A DNA stretch of 29,839 nt from Alphaproteobacteria bacterium (GCA_028289725.1 JANQOH010000037.1:1-29839); one strand, 5' to 3'; positions 1 through 7,579 are shown, counted from the stretch's first letter. Made by a program: numbers and translations. The notes: a model not told the origin generated them from the letters alone.

Positions 1-1229
1 ACATGCGCCTGCCCGATGGCTCGGGGCTCGAACTCATTGAAGAACTTCGCGCAGGCGCCGTGGATCCGGCAGTGGTCATCGTTACCGCGTTCGGCGACGT
101 CGACAGTGCCGTCGAGGCCATGAAAATGGGCGCGTTCGACTACCTAACGAAACCGCTCGACCTTGATCGATTGACGAAGGTCATCGATCGGGTATTCACG
201 ACGCGCCGTCTCGAATTTCAGGGGGAGGGGGGCAGCGCTCACGATGTTGCGGCCGATGGTGTCCCCAAACTGCTTGGAAAGAGCGACGCCATATCCGCAG
301 TTCGGCGGAAAATTTGGGCCATCGCGAGGTTAGCGGCCGACGAAAATGTTCGCCTGCCAAATGTCCTCATAACCGGGGAAACGGGCACGGGCAAAGACGT
401 CGCCGCGCGTCTCATTCATTTTGAGAGCGCGCGTGCGCACCACCCCTTTGTCCGTGTGGATTGCGCGACCTTGCCAAACAGCTCCATCGAACGTGAGCTT
501 TTTGGTTGCGACGGCGATTCCAACAAACTTGGCTTGATCGAAGCGGCCCGGAATGGAACCGTCTTGCTGGATGAGATATGCGCGCTATCGGTATCACTGC
601 AAGCAAAGCTCCTGCCGGTCATTGAACGGCGTCGTTTGCGTCGCCTCGGAGGCGTCCATGAGCATGCATTCGGCGCACGCATTATCGCGACCACTAACCG
701 TGATCCAAAGGCCGCCATTGCTCAAAATGCGCTGCGCGCGGATCTCTATTATCGGCTCAACGTGCTCAATATCGAACTGCCGCGCCTGCGGGATTGCGAG
801 GGCGACGCTGTCCTGCTGGGCCGACATTTTGTTGAGCGCGCCGCGGCTCGGTACATGCGTCCTACACCGTCAATAACGGAAGCAGCCGAAGCGATCCTTG
901 CGACTCATACCTGGCCCGGAAACGTGCGTGAACTCCAGCATCTGATTGAAAGGGCGGTGTTGCTCAGCGATGGCGCCTCCATCGGGCCACATCATTTGGC
1001 CCGGATCGGTCAGACGGCGCTTCAAGCGCAAAGGGAAAGCGGGGGCGCAACGCCAAGCGATCTTCGCCTGGACGAAGCCGAGCGGCGCCTAATGCTGCGA
1101 GCGCTCGAGGACGCCGGTGGCAACATATCGGCCGCCGCACGCACACTGGGCATATCGCGCATGGCGATGCGTTACCGCATGGACAAGCACGGTATGCAGT
1201 CGCGCGCGGCCTCTCGCGGCAAGAGTTGA
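1..1229 (+). CDS. NtrC-family response regulator lacking GAFTGA (5' partial)
   Basis: The gene enters from the left edge. The frame is open at base 1 and the codon just before the first Met ends in AC, so the phosphoacceptor Asp (expected before MRLPDGSG) is probably cut by the window edge. The rest of the receiver is visible: the T of VTAFGD and the K of DYLTKP. The AAA+ domain follows with Walker A GETGTGKD, Walker B VLLDEI and sensor II WPGNVREL. A Fis-type helix-turn-helix (GGNISAAARTLGISR) is at the C-terminus. The sigma-54-contacting GAFTGA loop is gone: ELFG is joined by eight residues (507-530) to GLIEAARNGTVLLDEI. In the family this loss marks regulators that do not activate sigma-54 holoenzyme, such as TyrR and Rhodobacter capsulatus NtrC. 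It probably acts as a two-component DNA-binding regulator; its partner kinase is outside the window and its targets are unknown. Confidence 0.9.
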   Translation, partial: MRLPDGSGLELIEELRAGAVDPAVVIVTAFGDVDSAVEAMKMGAFDYLTKPLDLDRLTKVIDRVFTTRRLEFQGEGGSAHDVAADGVPKLLGKSDAISAVRRKIWAIARLAADENVRLPNVLITGETGTGKDVAARLIHFESARAHHPFVRVDCATLPNSSIERELFGCDGDSNKLGLIEAARNGTVLLDEICALSVSLQAKLLPVIERRRLRRLGGVHEHAFGARIIATTNRDPKAAIAQNALRADLYYRLNVLNIELPRLRDCEGDAVLLGRHFVERAAARYMRPTPSITEAAEAILATHTWPGNVRELQHLIERAVLLSDGASIGPHHLARIGQTALQAQRESGGATPSDLRLDEAERRLMLRALEDAGGNISAAARTLGISRMAMRYRMDKHGMQSRAASRGKS

Positions 1230-2031
1230 CTGTCGCGGACGGTGGTGGCTCCTCGATGCGCGTGATGATTCCGCGCGCCATCCAGTTCTGAAGCCCCGAT
1301 CTCGGCGAAGCCAAGGGCGAGCGCCACGGAAGCCCCCGAGTGAGAGGGTGCCATCGACCTTGCTGAGCGACTGGCTAGCCCGTCTTGAAGGTGGCGGGTG
1401 GCTAAACGTGGCCATGACACAGCGACATCGCAATGATGGTTTGGTGGGGCAGGCCATCGGCCACGGTAAGTTAAAACAAGCAAACAATCTTTCGCAGTAT
1501 CGCGGATTTTGCGAGTCACGTGCAAATGAGGATAGGCAAGTACAATCGATATGGAAATGCGCCTAGTTTTGTAACCACCATTTCGGCTGAATTAATCCAA
1601 AACGGGTAAATAGAACTGGATATTTGTTTCAAATAATTGTGCCTTTGACTTGACCGATAATCTCACAGGAGGATCGAGGCCACTAAAGGCGTTGGTGCCC
1701 ATAAAAAAACGCAAGTCTGGAAGAGAAGGGGCAAATGGGTGCCAAACACAAATGCAGTGTCACCCCGCATTAAATAAGTATTAGAAGAACCACTTCAAAG
1801 GCGTCGATAGCAATGTCGACGCCATTTTCTTGATCCGCCACGACACGCGCGGAGAAGGCATATGACACCGCAATGGCTTCCAATACCCCTTTAACTCTTG
1901 TTAGTGCTACAAATCCGCGCGCAAAGTATGGACCATTCCGAGCACTTGCCGGGACCGACCCAAGTTCTCGGTAATGGGGACGAGAGTTTCCGCTCTTTGG
2001 CCCTAGACCCACGTCTAAATGGAGTAGAACC
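1230..2031. other. Gene-poor interval of about 800 bp
   Basis: I find no convincing gene here. Short open frames on both strands in 1230-1566 have no recognisable domain and are mostly extensions of frames overlapping the regulator. The middle (about 1560-1800) is more AT-rich than its surroundings and holds a strong AGGAGG at 1668-1673 with no start codon at a usable distance. A terminator-like hairpin lies at 1800-1830. The last part is the upstream region of the PepSY gene. Confidence 0.5.
1800..1830 (+). terminator. Terminator-like hairpin
   Basis: Perfect 8-bp arms GGCGTCGA (1800-1807) and TCGACGCC (1816-1823) enclose an 8-nt loop and are followed by ATTTTCT. The T-run is short, so termination is only probable. 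No plus-strand gene ends just upstream; a small RNA or leader transcript is possible. Confidence 0.4.
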
Positions 2032-2568
2032 ATGAAAACAGCACTAACCGCCGCGGCTGGCTTCGCCGCATGCCTGGCCCTCGCAACTTCTGCCCATGCC
2101 ACAGACCTCGGTGAATATGCCGATGAAGACGACAAAACGCTCGAGCAATGCTTGCAAGCCGCGCTCGATGTGTTCGGCGGTGAGGCGCTCAATGTCGAGT
2201 ACAAATTCGAAGAAGGCGATCCGATCTACGATTTCGACATTGTGGGCACCGACGGCATTCGCTGGGAAGTCGAGGTGAACGCCGAAAACGCGATGATCTG
2301 GGAGATCGAACGCGAGGTCGACAAATCCGACCCGATGTTCGCCGACCAAGCTCAGGTGAGCGAGGAAGCGGCCATGAAAACCGCGCTCACAATGTTCCCC
2401 GGCGAAGTGGAGAGCATCGAGTACGGCATCGAGCATGACGGTTCGGCGGCGTATGAGTTCGATATTGTTCTCGCCAGCGGCGGTGAAATGAATGTCGAGG
2501 TCGATGCGACGACCGGCAAAATTACCGAGGCCAATCCCGAGCTCTGGGAAATTGGCGAAGGCGAATAG
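2032..2568 (+). CDS. Exported tandem PepSY-domain protein
   Basis: A 178-residue protein. It starts with a Sec signal peptide (MKTALTAAAGFAACLALA, cleavage after SAHA near residue 23). Two PepSY-like repeats follow, at roughly residues 32-100 and 110-175. They align with one another: AALDVFGGEALNVEY matches TALTMFPGEVESIEY, and YDFDIVGTDG matches YEFDIVLASG, each ending in a VEV strand and an acidic turn. The protein is very acidic. PepSY domains are known as peptidase-inhibitor or ligand-binding modules of the cell envelope. A GGAG ribosome site about 10 nt upstream supports the ATG. An ExbD-like gene follows after 23 bp, so the two are probably co-transcribed. The exact ligand cannot be told. 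Confidence 0.85.
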   Translation: MKTALTAAAGFAACLALATSAHATDLGEYADEDDKTLEQCLQAALDVFGGEALNVEYKFEEGDPIYDFDIVGTDGIRWEVEVNAENAMIWEIEREVDKSDPMFADQAQVSEEAAMKTALTMFPGEVESIEYGIEHDGSAAYEFDIVLASGGEMNVEVDATTGKITEANPELWEIGEGE

Positions 2569-2591
2569 AGGCACATTAGTCGGACGGGCAC

Positions 2592-3005
2592 GTGATCGAC
2601 GTCGGCCGCAAACCGCAGTTCAAGAACGTCATCAGCCTGACGCCATTGGTTGACGTCATCTTCATGCTGATCATCTTCTTTCTGTTTGGCGGCACGATCA
2701 CGTTGCCCGACCCTTATGAAATCGATCTGCCGACTGTCGCCATTGACGAAATCACACCGCCATCGACCGTGGTGGTCGATGTGAGCGGCTTCGGCGAGCT
2801 CGCATTAAATGGCGAAGCAAGTTCCCGCGAAAGCTTGCAGAGGCAAGTAAGCACGTGGCTCATCGAGTCGCCCGATCTTGAGGTGATCGTGCGCGCTGAC
2901 GCGGCAGCGACGACCGGAGATCTCTTGGCGACTCTCAGAGTTCTCAGCACCGCCGGTGTCGTATCATTGCGCTTGGCGACACGATCGGTCGCGACCAGCA
3001 GCTGA
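2592..3005 (+). CDS. exbD: Orphan ExbD/TolR-family protein
   Basis: A 137-residue protein with a short cytoplasmic N-terminus, one transmembrane helix (about residues 16-33, starting SLTPLVDVIFMLIIFFL) and a periplasmic domain. The helix carries the conserved proton-pathway Asp (D21) in the LVDVIF motif of ExbD and TolR. These proteins normally work with ExbB/TolQ and TonB/TolA to power outer-membrane processes. Neither partner is encoded in this window, which is unusual. The start codon is GTG; upstream there is only a weak GGACGG. The short gap after the PepSY gene suggests an operon. ExbD and TolR cannot be separated on sequence alone; an ExbD-like subunit of a dedicated system is the safest reading. 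Confidence 0.85.
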   Translation: MIDVGRKPQFKNVISLTPLVDVIFMLIIFFLFGGTITLPDPYEIDLPTVAIDEITPPSTVVVDVSGFGELALNGEASSRESLQRQVSTWLIESPDLEVIVRADAAATTGDLLATLRVLSTAGVVSLRLATRSVATSS

Positions 3006-3200
3006 TATGACGCAGCCATGTCCGAGACAACACACAAAGGCATTTCGCCAATCCGCCACCGAAGGCGGTCACTGGGCAATGCATTTGTCCGGGCGCCCCA
3101 AAATTATTTGGCGTGCCTTGATTGGTCGGGAAACGGCAACCATTAAAAGAATACCGGCAGCATAATCACTAGGTATTCTGTTAACCGAAAGTATCATCAA

Positions 3201-3737
3201 ATGATCAACGCATATAATCCGCGACAGTCACTAGCTTGCTTACGATCATATACGGCCAAAATCATTGGGCTTTGCATGTTCACATTGCTGATCGCGTTTT
3301 CAGTAGCATCTGCCCAGGCCGAAGGAGATTTAACCAGACAGGAGCCCATCGAAGTAATCGTTGAACTCGGCGCATCTGGTAGCGATTTGCATTTCTTTTC
3401 GCCAAATCACTTAGAGTTCGAAACGGGCAAGCTTTATCGTTTGGTCTTGGTCAATGACAGTGCGACCAAGCACTACTTCACTTCCTATACGTTCGCTCGA
3501 ATGGTTTTCACGCGCAAGGTACAAACGCTGGAGCCGTACGATGGCGGTTTTCGTCGAACGGCGGAAATTAAAGGCGATGTAAGGGAAATCGAGGTCTTTC
3601 CCGGCCACCGTGCTGAATGGTGGTTTGTACCGATCCAGACCGGTGAAATCACCGACTTGCATTGCTATGTCAGTGACGAGGAGAACGGTATGACCCACGA
3701 AGACATGGGGATGGTGGGCACGATAACAATTCGATGA
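3201..3737 (+). CDS. Exported cupredoxin-like copper protein
   Basis: A 178-residue protein with an N-terminal hydrophobic segment (about residues 24-40, cleavage after ASAQA) and a beta-rich domain of plastocyanin/cupredoxin type. The candidate copper ligands fit the family pattern. A His lies in the strand NDSATKHYF, and a Cys-His-Met cluster lies at the C-terminus (LHCYVSDEENGMTHEDMGM) before the closing strand VGTITI. The gap between the Cys and the later His/Met is longer than in classic plastocyanin. Met 26 (MFTLLIAF) is an alternative internal start, but then little positive N-region remains. The gene lies 195 bp after the ExbD-like gene on the same strand and may belong to the same envelope group. 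Electron transfer or copper handling in the periplasm is inferred; no partner oxidase or reductase is nearby. Confidence 0.75.
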   Translation: MINAYNPRQSLACLRSYTAKIIGLCMFTLLIAFSVASAQAEGDLTRQEPIEVIVELGASGSDLHFFSPNHLEFETGKLYRLVLVNDSATKHYFTSYTFARMVFTRKVQTLEPYDGGFRRTAEIKGDVREIEVFPGHRAEWWFVPIQTGEITDLHCYVSDEENGMTHEDMGMVGTITIR

Positions 3738-3935
3738 TGGTGCCCGCGTAGCTTAGTGCACGTGCATAGCATTCATGCGATAAATTCCAGATAGTTGACA
3801 GACTTCATCGCAACCGAGCCAGGCACACATCGACTTGAAAGTTTGACTTTCAATCAGATGGTCGCAGGCTCGATCCTTGCTGGGCCTCCCAGATTTTCCA
3901 GCGATTAAACTCGGTTCTCCACGACACGATGCGTG

Positions 3936-4196
3936 TCAGGCGACGGCGCAGTCCGCTTTCGTCGTGGGGGGTGCGGAACGCTGGATCGTTTCGGATTCCT
4001 GCGGCACCGGATCGCCGCCATCGAACTTGAGCGTTCCTGGCCGCCACATGCTGCCATCGCCCTGATAGCAAGGGAGGTCCTGGGCACCGCCGATTGCCGC
4101 GTTTGTATGGAAAACGGCGACACTCTCGGTAGCTGAAATAGATGGCTGGCCGATCGAACCGATCGCAACGACAGCGGCAACAAGTAAGGCGTTCAT
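3936..4196 (-). CDS. Putative small exported protein
   Basis: An 86-residue leftward frame starting at an ATG with a plausible Sec signal peptide (MNALLVAAVVAIGSIG, cleavage near SISA). The mature part is short and contains two cysteines (in LPCYQG and in the C-terminal ADCAVA) that could form a disulfide. No domain is recognised. Codon third positions are moderately GC-biased, but less than in neighbouring genes, and the upstream CGGAG is about 12 nt from the ATG, rather far. It lies alone on its strand in a gene-poor kilobase. It could be a real small periplasmic protein, a gene remnant or chance. Confidence 0.3.
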   Translation of the reverse strand: MNALLVAAVVAIGSIGQPSISATESVAVFHTNAAIGGAQDLPCYQGDGSMWRPGTLKFDGGDPVPQESETIQRSAPPTTKADCAVA

Positions 4197-4729
4197 TCCG
4201 GCGAAGCTCCGTCTTCGTCTGTGTCCAAATTACCGAACGAAAGGCGTCCTATCGGCCTCACACATAGAGGTCCAGAAACACGCCGCGACTGTCGTCCTTC
4301 GGAACCTGTGTCGCGGCGCTGATTACAATGTCACGCGTCCCGGCCGCACCGGTATCTGGCGTCCGCTTTGGCCAAAAGGAACTCTGTGACATGGGCGCGT
4401 GGGCCGGCGCCACAGCGGGGGTGAATGCAAACTCCATCGACCTTCGATCTCCACGAACCGGGCTCGACGTATAGAAGGCAAGGTGGGGCACATTTCTCGC
4501 CCAAACAATCCGCAAAGAGGCGAAATTTTGATCGAAGTTTCCTATCACTAAGCTGAGAGAGTGGACAAAGCACCCGGATAAGCCGCGAGCCGATACAGAG
4601 GACGCAGGCATTCGCGCGCGAAATGAAGGTCAACGCCGCGTTTCACGTACGGGGCAAGGCGGTGTGGCATTGTCATGCCGGCCAACAAAGCCTCCACTTC
4701 CTTGAAAAATTCGATCACGTGAATCTCTT

Positions 4730-4744
4730 ATAGAAAAATCCTAT
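4730..4744. promoter_or_regulatory. OxyR-type dyad ATAG-N7-CTAT
   Basis: The sequence ATAG-AAAAATC-CTAT matches the spacing of one half of the known OxyR operator (ATAG-N7-CTAT) and the LysR T-N11-A rule. It lies about 105 bp upstream of the assigned start of the universal stress protein, and an OxyR-like regulator is encoded next to that gene. A second half-site is not evident at the expected spacing. Binding is inference only. Confidence 0.3.
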
Positions 4745-4848
4745 CAATTTCGTTCGGAAAATGTACTTGGCCGATGGTGTTGGACGGCCCACTTGATGGC
4801 TTGCCAATCAAGAAAGCGTCCGCGCTCACCCAAAGGCTCAGCAAATCG

Positions 4849-5802
4849 ATGCAACGTTTCAAGAACATTCTGGCGATATACGACCACAAAATCGGCGACG
4901 AAGGCGCCCTGCAACGGGCGGTATCGCTCGCGAAAATGAACGGCGCGCGTCTGACCGTTTGTCAGGCGATCGAAAACCTACCAAACGGCCCGGTGTCTAT
5001 GTTTCGTCCTTTGCTGGCCGATGAATCAGACCGGCAAAAGCAATTCCTCGCCGAACGCAAAGCGCATCTTGAACGCTTGGTTGCGTCAATCCGACACGAC
5101 GGCGTCAGCGTGGAAGTATCGGTGCTCACCGGTAAGCCATTCCTCCAAGTGATCCGCACGGTCTTGCGAAACCAACATGATCTCGTCGTCATGACGGCGG
5201 ACGTATTTCGCGGCCTCCGCGACATGGCATTCGGCAGCACTTCGATGCATCTCATGCGCAAATGCCCGTGCCCGGTTTGGGTAATGCAACCGGAGTCTCG
5301 CGAGCGCCTTGAGAGAATTGTCGCGGCCGTGGACCCCGAAGAATCCCTGGACAAGCCGGATTCGCTCAACCTTAAGATCATGCAATTGGCAAGCTCTCTT
5401 GCCCGCATGGAACAGTGCGAGCTGGATATTGTGCATGTTTGGGATTTCCTCGGCGCCGATCTTGATTCGAGCCGCGGGGAATTGGCCGAGCGGACGATGG
5501 ATCAGCTGATCGAAAAGAACCGGTGCGCGCATCAAGTGAAAGTGAAGAACCTGCTCGCAAACGTGGATCTATCCGACGTGCAGTTCACGGTTAACCTGCC
5601 AAAGGGCGATCCCGCCCACGCGATCCCAGAGTTCGTGAATGACCACAAGGTGGATCATTTGGTTATGGGAACTGTCGCCCGAACCGGCATTGCAGGCTTC
5701 TTTATCGGCGACACGGCCGAGGCAGTGCTGCGCCAAGTCGACTGCTCGGTATTGGCGGTGAAGCCCGAGGGATTCGTCACGCCGGTCACGCTGCAGGATT
5801 GA
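4849..5802 (+). CDS. Tandem universal stress protein (UspE-like)
   Basis: A 317-residue protein of two UspA folds in tandem (residues about 3-147 and 155-308), as in UspE. Domain 1 begins QRFKNILAIYD and ends with FGSTSMHLMRKCPCPVWVM. Domain 2 ends with MGTVARTGIAGFFIGDTAE, followed by LRQVDCSVLAVKP. The latter follows the G-x2-G-x9-G-(S/T) nucleotide-binding loop, but with GDT where GSV is usual. The ATG at 4849 was chosen because the UspA fold begins immediately after it; an in-frame ATG at 4774 would add 25 residues of no known domain. Usp proteins support survival during starvation, oxidative stress or respiratory arrest, in the cytoplasm. The gene is convergent with the OxyR-like regulator and has an OxyR-type dyad upstream. 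Confidence 0.9.
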   Translation: MQRFKNILAIYDHKIGDEGALQRAVSLAKMNGARLTVCQAIENLPNGPVSMFRPLLADESDRQKQFLAERKAHLERLVASIRHDGVSVEVSVLTGKPFLQVIRTVLRNQHDLVVMTADVFRGLRDMAFGSTSMHLMRKCPCPVWVMQPESRERLERIVAAVDPEESLDKPDSLNLKIMQLASSLARMEQCELDIVHVWDFLGADLDSSRGELAERTMDQLIEKNRCAHQVKVKNLLANVDLSDVQFTVNLPKGDPAHAIPEFVNDHKVDHLVMGTVARTGIAGFFIGDTAEAVLRQVDCSVLAVKPEGFVTPVTLQD

Positions 5803-5829
5803 TGGGCAAAGCTGCGTCCGGCCGCTTTT

Positions 5830-6771
5830 TTACTCCATCACAGCCACTTCGCGCACTCGCCCTTTGAGGATTCCCCGTATGAGGCCGGCGAGTGCGAAAT
5901 ACTCGTCCTGTCTTGCCGCATGACGCCGCCAAATCATGCCGATTATCCGGCTGGGAGCACCTTGCTTTAAAAAGACGGCTTTCACCTGATCGTCCTGAGC
6001 GACTTCAGAGCGTACATAGAGCGCGGGCAGGAACGATAACCCCATGCCCATACCCACCATCTGGCGAAGCGTGTCTAGACTCGTGCCTTCATAGTCGAGC
6101 GACAGATTGGCGCCATATTGCCGGCAGAGCTCCTTCACTTGATCGTGCAGGCGGTGCCCCGGTTCGAGCGTGAGAATGGTCTCACCTTCCAGGTCTGACT
6201 TTGCGACATTGGCTTTACTGGCCAGGGCATGATCGCGTGGCGTGACGACCCAAAGAGGCTCGCGGAAAAGCCGCGCGGTGTGAAAGTCCGCGCCCTTGAT
6301 CGGTAGCGGAAACAGAAGAATGTCGAACCTGCCGCTGTCTAACCCGTCAAGCAGCGCGCTCGGCATGCCTTCGCGCACATAGAGCTTCAAGTCGGCGTAG
6401 CTCTTATGCAGGTCGGGGAGTATATGCGGCAGCAGATAGGGACCGAGCGACTGCAGAACGCCGAGTCGTATGGTCCCGCCCAATAGGCTTTGGCCGTGAC
6501 TGCCAAGGTCGATAATGTCTTGCACCTCACGCAACACGGTTTTGCAACGCGCTGCGATTTCGGCGCCCATCGGCGTTAAGATCACACGCGACCGGCTGCG
6601 CTCGACCAGCTGCACGCCAAGACGCTCTTCAAGTTCCTTAAGCTGCCCGCTCAAGGTCGGCTGCGTGACGTGGCTGAGTTCGGCAGCGCGACGGAAATGA
6701 AGGGTTTCCGCGACAGCGACCAGATATCGAAATTGCTGCAATGTTGGCACACGAAGGCTCCCAGCAGTCAT
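5830..6771 (-). CDS. OxyR-like LysR regulator lacking the peroxidatic Cys
   Basis: A LysR-type regulator of about 313 residues. An N-terminal winged helix (QQFRYLVAVAETLHFRRAAELSHVTQPTLSGQLKELE) is followed by a periplasmic-binding-fold effector domain. It resembles OxyR throughout, including LETLR- and LPAL-type segments (TSLDTLRQMVGMGMGLSFLPAL). In OxyR the sensor pair is Cys199 and Cys208, in the region GHCLRDQAMGFC. Here the segment reads GHRLHDQVKELC: the first Cys is Arg (codon 6151-6153) and the second Cys, nine residues on, is kept (6124-6126). Classical disulfide sensing of peroxide should therefore be impossible. The ATG at 6771 is preferred over a TTG at 6789. A dyad at 6803-6831 overlaps its likely promoter and could be an autoregulatory site. 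Confidence 0.9.
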   Translation of the reverse strand: MTAGSLRVPTLQQFRYLVAVAETLHFRRAAELSHVTQPTLSGQLKELEERLGVQLVERSRSRVILTPMGAEIAARCKTVLREVQDIIDLGSHGQSLLGGTIRLGVLQSLGPYLLPHILPDLHKSYADLKLYVREGMPSALLDGLDSGRFDILLFPLPIKGADFHTARLFREPLWVVTPRDHALASKANVAKSDLEGETILTLEPGHRLHDQVKELCRQYGANLSLDYEGTSLDTLRQMVGMGMGLSFLPALYVRSEVAQDDQVKAVFLKQGAPSRIIGMIWRRHAARQDEYFALAGLIRGILKGRVREVAVME

Positions 6772-6802
6772 AGCGCCCTGAGGCACCAACTATCAAAGAA
6801 CC

Positions 6803-6831
6803 ATCGGTATTTGGCACTGCCTATTACCGAT
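6803..6831. promoter_or_regulatory. Dyad upstream of the LysR gene
   Basis: Arms ATCGGTA (6803-6809) and TACCGAT (6825-6831) are separated by 15 bp, just upstream of the leftward LysR start. LysR regulators commonly bind such interrupted dyads at their own promoters. The assignment is inferred from position. Confidence 0.35.
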
Positions 6832-6943
6832 TCAACCCGGCCATTCGGTTCTCATTCACAAATTGGATGAGAGATCGGGTTAGGAAATGCTGTCTCGATG
6901 TTGTCATCTCCCCCTAAACGCCGTCGACATACTGATAGGAAAT

Positions 6944-6971
6944 ATCGATTGAAACCGACATTTCAATCGAT
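6944..6971. promoter_or_regulatory. Perfect 11-bp inverted repeat
   Basis: ATCGATTGAAA (6944-6954), a 6-bp spacer, then TTTCAATCGAT (6961-6971). The site lies about 100 bp upstream of the fasciclin gene and about 170 bp upstream of the divergent LysR gene. It overlaps an OxyR-like element ATAG-N7-CGAT at 6935-6949. It has no run of T, so it is more likely an operator than a terminator. Confidence 0.5.
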
Positions 6972-7069
6972 TTGAAACACCCGCGTGAGGGTCTTATCTG
7001 GCCTAGCAAGTGAAGAACAGCGCTAAGCACAACGACCGATCGCCGCTATCGCCAAGAAAAGGACCCGTC

Positions 7070-7579
7070 ATGATACGCACCACATTGAAGACCGCCCTGC
7101 CGCTGGTACTTGCCGTGTCTATCGGCGCGGGCGCCGCGAGCGCGATGACCAGCGCCAGCGGGTACAAATCCGATACGCCCCCGGTCACGGTCACTGAGCA
7201 GAACTCGTTCGAGACTTTCTCCGAGATGATCGAAATCGCCGGTCTCACCACCTCGCTCATCGCGCCTGATACGGTCACAATTTTCGCACCGACCGACGCG
7301 GCATTTGACGAGCTGACTAAGGAGCAAAAAGCGTCGCTGCTTGCACCCGAGAACAAAGTCGATCTCGCGAAATTCTTGACTAATCACATGGTCATTGGAT
7401 TGAGCAATCCGAAGCAGAAGGGACAGCCAATGGTCGTCGACTCGATGGGCGACGCGCAGCTGGCGATTGACTTGGACGGTGGGTTCACTGTGAACGGGAC
7501 ACGCGTGATCGACCAAGGGATCCAGACCGAATTTGGCATCGTACACGTGATCGAAGAGCCCTTGGCGCCGCTGCTCTGA
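7070..7579 (+). CDS. Secreted fasciclin-domain protein
   Basis: A 169-residue protein with a Sec signal peptide (MIRTTLKTALPLVLAVSIGAG, cleavage near AASA) and one fasciclin (FAS1) domain. Hallmarks are the first conserved box TVTIFAPTDAAFDEL, the central NHMVIG segment (usual form NHVV) and the second box FGIVHVIEEPLAP (usual form GVIHVID). FAS1 domains are adhesion or matrix modules; single-domain bacterial forms are secreted or periplasmic. The start at 7070 has AAAAGGA eight to ten bases upstream; an in-frame ATG at 7010 lacks this and would spoil the signal peptide. A strong terminator follows at 7680-7710. The divergent OxyR-like regulator and the inverted repeats between them suggest possible control, not proven. 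Confidence 0.9.
   Translation: MIRTTLKTALPLVLAVSIGAGAASAMTSASGYKSDTPPVTVTEQNSFETFSEMIEIAGLTTSLIAPDTVTIFAPTDAAFDELTKEQKASLLAPENKVDLAKFLTNHMVIGLSNPKQKGQPMVVDSMGDAQLAIDLDGGFTVNGTRVIDQGIQTEFGIVHVIEEPLAPLL

Larger units (their letters stand above)
3738..4848. other. Gene-poor interval of about 1.1 kb
   Basis: No gene of a recognised family is visible. The only plausible coding candidate is a short leftward exported peptide at 3936-4196, listed separately. A leftward open frame at 4258-4611 has no clear start or domain. A short dyad GGCAT-N4-ATGCC lies near 4666-4679 and an ATAG-N7-CTAT element at 4730-4744, upstream of the stress-protein gene. Confidence 0.5.

Noticed and set aside
1117..1566. 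Plus-strand open frame of 149 codons overlapping the regulator's end
   Set aside because: It overlaps a well-supported gene in another frame and is rich in Arg, Ser and Trp without any domain; typical of shadow frames in GC-rich DNA.
1770..2204. Leftward open frame of 144 codons
   Set aside because: It runs antisense through the signal peptide and first domain of the PepSY gene and has no recognisable domain or ribosome site.
2956..3165. Plus-strand frame of 69 codons after the ExbD gene
   Set aside because: It overlaps the end of the ExbD gene out of frame, has no ribosome site and unusual composition.
4258..4611. Leftward frame of 117 codons whose last part looks protein-like
   Set aside because: The end reads like a beta-rich protein but the first half does not, and no ribosome site or domain supports it. 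It could be the relic of a decayed gene, but I cannot show that.
4666..4678. Sigma-54-like TGGCA...GC before the stress-protein gene
   Set aside because: The GG and GC pairs are nine bases apart instead of ten, and the sequence is better explained as a short palindrome.
5811..5826. Hairpin plus six T between the usp gene and the LysR gene
   Set aside because: The stem has only about four to five imperfect pairs, too weak to call a terminator.
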